A DNA stretch of 64,000 nucleotides, from contig JAWHQI010000004.1 of the NCBI GenBank assembly GCA_033032865.1, positions 28,440,001 through 28,504,000 on the forward strand, given 5' to 3'. The translations under genes were made by a program, and so were the position numbers. The notes under the pieces are model-generated. The model saw only the letters and a program-made list of their open reading frames with translations, searched no databases and had not been told where the DNA came from. The stretch is from Dactylorhiza incarnata. Its lineage: Eukaryota; Streptophyta; Magnoliopsida; Asparagales; Orchidaceae. Within the stretch, counting starts at the first letter, position 1. Each line of letters begins with the position of its first letter. Positions 58,056 to 64,000 of this stretch are shown piece after piece.

Positions 58056-58129
58056 GGATTTGTTATTATAAAAAGGGGGAGATTGTTGGACATGTGTGTC
58101 ACATCCCTTTGTTTGAGAATAACAAATCC
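58056..58129 (+). repeat. Inverted repeat bracketing the polypurine tract/3' LTR junction, element C
   Basis: GGATTTGTTATT (58056-58067) pairs perfectly with AATAACAAATCC (58118-58129). The loop holds AAAGGGGGAGAT and the LTR start. Confidence 0.85.
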
Positions 58130-59262
58130 CAAATTGTATTTGATCTTGCTTGTCGTATATTTATAGTGTTCAGGAACTATAGGTGCAATACTCCACAGGT
58201 ATAAAGCAGCTTGGAACCAACAAACTGAACTGGAGCACTAATGCCAGCGTTAGGGTTTAATGCAGGCTCTAACGCTACTGCCAGCGCTACCACTACCGCC
58301 TGGCGCTATCTAAAGTTCATGCACAGCGCCACGCCGCTGACGGTTTCTCAACCGCTCCATACGAGCGCTGCCGCCAGCACTAGCGCTACCGCCTAGCCCT
58401 ATCTCAAGTTCATGCACAGCGCCACGCCGCCGACGGTTTCACAACCGCTCTACACGAACGCTACAGCAGGCGCTAGGAGCTACCGCAGGCGCTATCTTCA
58501 AGTTCTATAAATTGATGGGCTCTCTCTCATTTCGGTGAGAGCTTCCAGAGAGATAAATTGTGCCAAATTTCCAGAGTTGTTACTCTACCGAAATCTCATC
58601 TCCCACTCAAAGCCAAAGAAGATTTCTGGAGAAGGAAAGCCCCACGCTGCATCCGAAGAATGATCGCTTCAACCTCGCTTGTGCTACAATGATCCTTCAT
58701 CCTCAACTTCAGAAATCTCATAGAGGGAGTTCTTGTTATTTTCTTTATTTCATTATTGTAATTTTTGTAGTAGAATTCGCCTTGTGTTGGCGACTAGGTC
58801 CTTGCGCGACTTAGGGGGTAATTCGCCACGTGAGTTGGCGACTAGGTCTAGGAGATTAGATCTAGGGGGTGCTCGAGGCTATATCCGGGGAAGGATTGGC
58901 TAGAGCGGCTTGAGGCCATATTCGGGGAAGGATTGGCTAAAGCCAACCAGTTTGTGGGGATACAAGTCGGTATAGAAAAGGAAAATTTGTTTTACTTTGT
59001 ACGCCTCCGATTTCTAGCGATATTGAAATCAAATTTATGTAAACACCTTTTTATATAATATAATCATGTCTCCATTTGTGTTTACTTGATTTCTTTCATT
59101 TGGCATAAACTATAAAATTGCAAATTACAATTGTTTCTTCCTTTAAGCTAAATTGTTATCTCGTTCTAATTTACTTTAAACAATTTAGTAAATCATCTAA
59201 AATTTTAAAAAGAAAGTTATTCCCTTATTCACCCCCCTCTAAGGGCGCCAATCGATCCAACA
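58084..59262 (+). repeat. 3' LTR of element C
   Basis: 1179 bp. Palindrome units at 58235-58500, TATA at 58506-58512, C run of 6 before TCTAAGGG. Confidence 0.92.
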
Positions 59263-59267
59263 TCAGC

Positions 59268-60636
59268 GTCTCAACGTCTCAGCGGCTCAGCGGCTCAGCG
59301 ATCGATGAAATCATCCCATCTCAGCGGTCGACGAAATTTGCTCAGTCTCAGCGGTCGACGATCAGCTTCAGCAGCTCAGCGGTCGACGAATCCTTCCGTT
59401 CGATGAACTCAGTCTGTGTTCGATGAATATCTTCAGATCGACGAACACAGCTCTTAGATCGATGAATCCAATTCTGTTCGACGAATTAAATGACATCAGA
59501 TTTATTTCAAAAGATTATATTATTCATTCTCTGAACTCAGATCGACCACAGCAACGGATCTATTCCAGATAAGACAAGATTTATTTCCTTCCTTATTATA
59601 TTCCTTTCCATCTCCTCCCGAGAGAAAATAGCCGTTGACATTTAATGGAAAAGGACATTTCATGGAAAAGGAAAAAGGTAAACGGCGCAGCAGATTTACA
59701 GTTCCCAGAATATCTATTCAGAATATTATATGCCTTAATATAAGGGATTTGCATTTAATATCTGTCAGAGATTTCAAAAGAGAAAAAGGAAGAAGATATA
59801 CCGCAGGATTATTACTTCCATAGTTTCATGACAGCAAAATACAGAACATATCAATATAGTTGTACAGAGAAAAAGAAGGAAAAAGGTTACAGTAAGAACA
59901 AGAAGAACAAAAGCTAACAGATTTTCTTCCTCAATAGTAGCACTCATTCTCTGAGAACAACTTCAACAATACTCTCTCAGTCATCAGCTGCAAGTACAGA
60001 TCTTCAAAAGAGCAACAAAAATGTGAAGAACTTATTCTTCCAGATTAATCAGCTACAGGAAGATTATTTGATTCAAGTGAAAGCTCCATCCTCAAGTTGT
60101 CAAGCATTTCATATCAGACAGAGAAGCTTTACAACATACATCCACTAGAGTCTTCTCTCAGCATATTGACAGAGAAGAACTTCTTAACCCCTTCTATCCC
60201 CTCTTGTATTGGGTTATAACTCCCTTCAAAAGTTAAACCCTTGGTTGCAGGGCACCTGAACAAAATCTTGTTGTAGGGTTAGAGCACCTGATCAAAAGCT
60301 CCTTTGGTGTGTGGACACCTGAACAAAAACCCCTTGATGATAGGGCACCTGATCAAAAACCTAGTGGATCCTACCAAGTGTGGTAGAAGAGTAGACGTAC
60401 CCAAATTTATTGGGGAACTACTATAAAAATCCTTGTGTCTCTGTGCTTGTGATTTTCTGTATTGTTGTGCTATGTGCCTTCTTTGTGTTTGTTTTTATTA
60501 CTCACTCAATATACACATATATATATCACTAATTTAATTCCGCAATAAAATTAATGGAAAAAGTTTTTAATACTCTATTCACCCACCCCACCCCCCCCCC
60601 CCTCTAGAGTAAATCTAAGATCTAACCTCACTTTCA
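59268..60636 (+). repeat. LTR D, second part
   Basis: Resumes after C: CAGCGGTCGACGAA units (59268-59475), four GCACCTGATCAAAA / ACACCTGAACAAAA leader units (60250-60365), a C run near 60588-60601 with TCTAGAGT, ending CTTTCA. Primer site TGGTATCAAAGC at 60639-60650. Confidence 0.82.
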
Positions 60637-60712
60637 ATTGGTATCAAAGCAAGTTGGATTATATCAATCACCTTCAACTGATATTCAATTGACTTTCAAT
60701 TGGTATCAGAGG

Positions 60713-62096
60713 TGTTGGAACATAGTTCAACCCTATTACTGATTTGGGCTAGGATGTCTATTTCTAGGTATAGGATTTATTTTGACCCATCATGTATAGT
60801 ATAAGGGTCATAGGCTAAGCCTAGAAGAGATTTGAAGATTAACTAAGACAAGGTGTTCGACGAATTTTGAACACGTTCGACGAATTCAGAATCCGTTTGA
60901 CGAACTTAGTTCGACGAATTTCAAAGTTCTGTTCGACGAAAGTCTCTTCGTGTTCGACGAACTTCCCAGTTTAAGTTCGACGAACTTTCCCTCTGGTCGA
61001 CAAACTCTTTCAGAGTTTCTATAGTCAGTGACCTCTTCTATTCAGAGTATTATTTTTTGGAGTTATCCTCAGGATTCCTTATGAAGGCTGACAGCTGTTC
61101 TCATTATAATATCAGTCAGTTATTGCAGTATTTTCTTTCAAAGATTTTATGACCGTTGCTGCATTAATTAAGGGCTGCGTGCATATTATTCTATAAGGCA
61201 GATTGCAAGTTTCAAAGAATTTAATATATTAGTATTCCTTTTCTATCAGAGAAAAATCCTTCTTTTTGTCTCATTCCTTTCCAGCCCAATTGAAAATTTG
61301 AAAGAGGATCAACTCTCTCCCGTCCAGAGATTATCTTTGCTATTTATTCTAGAGGAAGACACAGATACAGGACATATACAAAAAGATAATCTTTTGCTAC
61401 TAAGTTGGGATTGCTCTCAAGAACTCTCTCTGATTTTCTCTGAAGTCTTCATCTTCTCAAGTCGCCTAATCTTAATCTCTAGGAATCATCTGCATCAAAT
61501 CCTTCTAGAGAACTTTTGCTGGAGATACTCTGAAGATCAAGAAGACCTACACCCTGAGCAGATTTTCTCTCCTGTTTTTCTTACTCTTATTCACAGGGGG
61601 AGATCTGACAATCATTCAACAATCCACTAGTCTTCTCTGTTGTTAGAGAAAAGAGAAGACACCATCATCTTTACATACTCTTATTTTTATAACTGTGTAC
61701 AGGGTTTTAACTCCCTTTAAAAGTTGATTTTTGGTTTTGAGCACCTGATCAAAAGCTCTGTGGTGGTTTTGAGCACCTGATCAAAAGCTCTGTGGTGAAG
61801 GCTCACCTGATCAAAAAGGGCCCTAGTGGATTTCCTACCAGGGTGGTAGAAGAGTAGATGTACCCAAGTTGACTGGGGAACTACTATAGATCCTTGTGTC
61901 TTCTGTGTTTGTCTTTATTATTTGTATGTGCTGTGTTTTAGTTTGTGTTTATATCTGTGCTGCACTCAATTACACATATACTTAAATAACTTAAATTGTT
62001 CTCAACAAATTTGTTTAGGCTAAGTGAAATTATATTAAAATACTCTATTCACCCCCCCCCCCCCTCTAGAGTAATCTTGATCTATCCCCACTTTCA
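60713..62096 (+). repeat. 5' LTR of element D'
   Basis: 1384 bp. About ten clean TTCGACGAA(C/T) units (60855-61010), three leader units GCACCTGATCAAAAGCTC (61741-61815), C run of 13 before TCTAGAGT, ending CTTTCA. Confidence 0.85.
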
Positions 62097-62191
62097 ATTG
62101 TTATCAGAGGTTGGGTTGGTTGTTACAGGCTAACACCTGAACCAATAGATCTAATAGATCTAAACTACTTTAAAGGTTTTCTTTTGGAGCC

Positions 62192-64000
62192 ATGGAACAG
62201 AACAAAGAATATTCAAGCACCAGACCTCCTATGTGCAATCTGAACAAGTTTGGACTATGGCAAGCAAGGATCAAACTTTACATGAATTCTATTGATGAGG
62301 AATTCTTTAATTCTATTTTGACAGGACCTCCAACTGCATCAACCTCAACAACAACAGACACAACTGCTGTCCCTCCTCCAGAATGGACAGAAACACAAAA
62401 GAAACAGAAAACTGCTGATGCAAAGGCCATGAATATCTTGGCACAAACCATGTCTGATGACATATTTCAGAAGGTGGTTGACTGCACCTCTGCCAAAGAA
62501 ATTTGGGACTCCCTCACAAGAATGGTGGCAGGATCAGCAGATGAGAGAAAGGACAGAAGATCACATTTGATCTCCCAGTATGAGAATTTCAAAAAGGGAG
62601 AATCAGAGACTATTGCAGAGATGTACAACAGACTCAGCCTCATCATCAATGAGCTGAGAACCCTGGAGAAAGTGATCACAGTCACTGAAATTAATGACAA
62701 GATCCTGATGTGCTTCCCCAGCACATGGGACACAAGACTCTGGCCAATTAAAGATGCCAGAGGACTAAGTGAGATTACAACTGAGAATCTCCTTGGGAAG
62801 CTCAAATCTTATGAGCAGCTGATAAAGAGCAGAGAAGCAGAAGCCTCTCCATCTTCATCCTCAAAGAAAGAGAAGAACATTGCCTTTCAGGCAACAGAGG
62901 AAGAAGACAAGATTGGTGATCAGGAGATGCTGAGTCTCTTAGCAAAGAGATTTTACAAGATGGCAAGAAAGGACTTTAGAAGAAAGCCCAACAGGCACAA
63001 TGAAAAACCAAGGTATGATAAAACTCCATCTAAAGAGATAATATGCTTTGGTTGCAGGAAACCTGGACACTTCCTCACTGAGTGTCCAGAAGCTCACAAG
63101 AAAAGTAGGAGAAAAGAGCAGGAACACTCCAGCAAACACTCATCAAAAGGCCACAAGAAAAGAGAAAAGGGCTTTGTTGCTGAAACCTGGAGTGACACTG
63201 AGTCTGAGTCATCATCCAGTTCCAGTGATGAGGAGAAGAAAGCAGAAGACAAGGAATTATGCATGATGGCAATCAATGCCTCCTCATCAAATGACAACTC
63301 AGATGATGAATCTGAAACTAATGGGGATGAGGTAATTTCCAGTTTTGATTTTCATTCAGAACAGTTTAAAGATGACTTTAAATTGTTGTGTAAAGATATG
63401 ATTAGATCAGAGAAAGAAATTATTTCTCTGAAAGACAAGTTAGCTAAGATGGATGGAATATCCACTGAAAACATTAAGCTCAAAAATAAGCTAAGGATTT
63501 CCAGGGAACAAGTGAGTTCTCTAGAAACACGGCTAACTGAGGCCAAGCAGCTAGAAAATTCTCTAAATGGAAGAAGTCTCAAGCTGATGGATATCACAAG
63601 CACAGTGAATGCCAGGCTGAATGGCAAACTGGGCTTGGGGGCATCATCTAATCAACCTCTTCTTTTGAAGAAGAATATGTTATCTACCCCAGTAAAATTT
63701 GTATCTGAAAAAGGGAAAGAAGCAATACAAGACACAGGAAAAATTCCTGAAACAAATTTTGTTCAAGCAAGTTCGTCGAATGGCGATCGACGAAACCAAC
63801 AGGTTTTGTCGAACATAGATCGACGAAAACCAAGGCCTGAATCTAAGCAAAAAACCTGCTGCAAACAGGGCTCGACGAATGCCACATCGTTCGTCGAACC
63901 AGGTCGACGAACACAACAAAGTTCGTCGAACGCCAATTTTACTAAGGACAGACAACATACATCCTCTTCCAAACTGAAGAATCCCTATAGTGATTGGATT
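62192..64000 (+). CDS. Gag of element D' (open, continues past window)
   Basis: 603 codons without a stop from MEQNKEYSS. The capsid-type domain (residues 1-220: FGLWQARIKLYMNSID, IWDSLTRMV, LISQYENFKKGESE, LMCFPSTWDTRLW, LLGKLKSYEQL) is followed by a basic patch, zinc knuckle CFGCRKPGHFLTEC at 285-298, a Ser/Asp/Glu region, ELCMMAIN near 355, a coiled coil (about 385-470), and GKLGLG near 485. Residues about 525-580 are encoded by the family palindromes (63767-63930, TTCGTCGAA / GATCGACGAA). The A and G short gags keep only the N-terminus and the CMMAI region of this protein. Codons are clean, so the gene may still be functional. No pol is visible in the window. Confidence 0.85.
   Translation, partial: MEQNKEYSSTRPPMCNLNKFGLWQARIKLYMNSIDEEFFNSILTGPPTASTSTTTDTTAVPPPEWTETQKKQKTADAKAMNILAQTMSDDIFQKVVDCTSAKEIWDSLTRMVAGSADERKDRRSHLISQYENFKKGESETIAEMYNRLSLIINELRTLEKVITVTEINDKILMCFPSTWDTRLWPIKDARGLSEITTENLLGKLKSYEQLIKSREAEASPSSSSKKEKNIAFQATEEEDKIGDQEMLSLLAKRFYKMARKDFRRKPNRHNEKPRYDKTPSKEIICFGCRKPGHFLTECPEAHKKSRRKEQEHSSKHSSKGHKKREKGFVAETWSDTESESSSSSSDEEKKAEDKELCMMAINASSSNDNSDDESETNGDEVISSFDFHSEQFKDDFKLLCKDMIRSEKEIISLKDKLAKMDGISTENIKLKNKLRISREQVSSLETRLTEAKQLENSLNGRSLKLMDITSTVNARLNGKLGLGASSNQPLLLKKNMLSTPVKFVSEKGKEAIQDTGKIPETNFVQASSSNGDRRNQQVLSNIDRRKPRPESKQKTCCKQGSTNATSFVEPGRRTQQSSSNANFTKDRQHTSSSKLKNPYSDWI

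Larger units (their letters stand above)
50060..59262 (+). mobile_element. Element C: Sirevirus-like Ty1/copia, full-length but decayed
   Basis: LTRs 50060-51215 and 58084-59262; perfect target duplication TCAGC (50055-50059, 59263-59267). Gag, in-frame TAG, protease, complete integrase, RT and RNase H are all recognisable with scattered stops. Same layout and shared post-pol blocks as B, but a different LTR palindrome family and no antisense ORF left. Confidence 0.93.
60713..64000 (+). mobile_element. Element D': Ty1/copia with intact gag, 3' part beyond window
   Basis: 5' LTR 60713-62096, primer site TGTTATCAGAGG (62099-62110, one base off consensus), then an uninterrupted gag frame to the window end. 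Same LTR type as D (both start TGTTGGAACA and share GATTTGGGCTAGGAT). The best candidate here for the autonomous relative of A and G. Confidence 0.85.

Noticed and set aside
1..64000. Host plant gene or exon
   Set aside because: Every supported coding stretch belongs to gag, pol or the retrotransposon accessory family; nothing else resembles a plant gene.

Overview
The window looks like plant nuclear heterochromatin, most likely from a repeat-rich flowering plant. It is composed almost wholly of nested LTR retrotransposons. I found no host gene, rRNA, tRNA gene, CRISPR array or bacterial-type feature. Ty1/copia elements use TGGTATCAGAG-type primer sites (initiator tRNA-Met); Athila-like Ty3/gypsy elements use TGGCGCCGTTGCC-type sites (tRNA-Asp-like). 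Species cannot be named from the sequence. For reference, elements are lettered A to N.

Layout. 1-3777: young non-autonomous copia A, sitting in a truncated gypsy LTR K (3778-4584), which abuts the 3' part of a large minus-strand copia E. E runs in pieces from 25318 down to about 4585: 5' LTR 23957-25318, gag 23884-21678, rest of gag/protease/integrase 14530-12547, RT/RNase H 8980-7224, accessory gene 6702-4690. E is split by an Athila-like gag-protease element M (14531-21672, target duplication ACAGT) and by a one-LTR gypsy remnant L (8981-12546). E lies in the leader of gypsy J (LTR 25531-27310), which lies in the pol of gypsy N (27311-28893).

28916-36463: LTR fragments I and F, with non-autonomous copia G (30290-35626, target duplication CAGTC) inside F. 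36464-37547: plus-strand LTR of the E family. 37548-49814: minus-strand copia H, whose RT is split by Sirevirus-like copia B (40065-49764, flanks CCTTA/CCGTA). 49815-60636: LTR D, split by Sirevirus-like copia C (50060-59262, target duplication TCAGC). 60713-64000: the 5' LTR and uninterrupted gag frame of the freshest-looking coding element, D'.

Four patterns cross families. (1) Five copia families carry an inverted repeat around the polypurine tract/3' LTR junction; the arm sequence changes between families while pairing is kept. (2) Nearly every LTR carries an array of short family-specific palindromes, and in B, C and D' the same palindromes recur inside gag at one equivalent site. (3) E and B carry what looks like the same accessory gene after pol, sense in E and antisense in B, each preceded by the family's palindromes and a TATA box. 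(4) In B and C one in-frame TAG separates gag from pol. Most coding regions are broken; exceptions are the gag of B, the gag of D' (open to the window end) and the short gag ORF of A.
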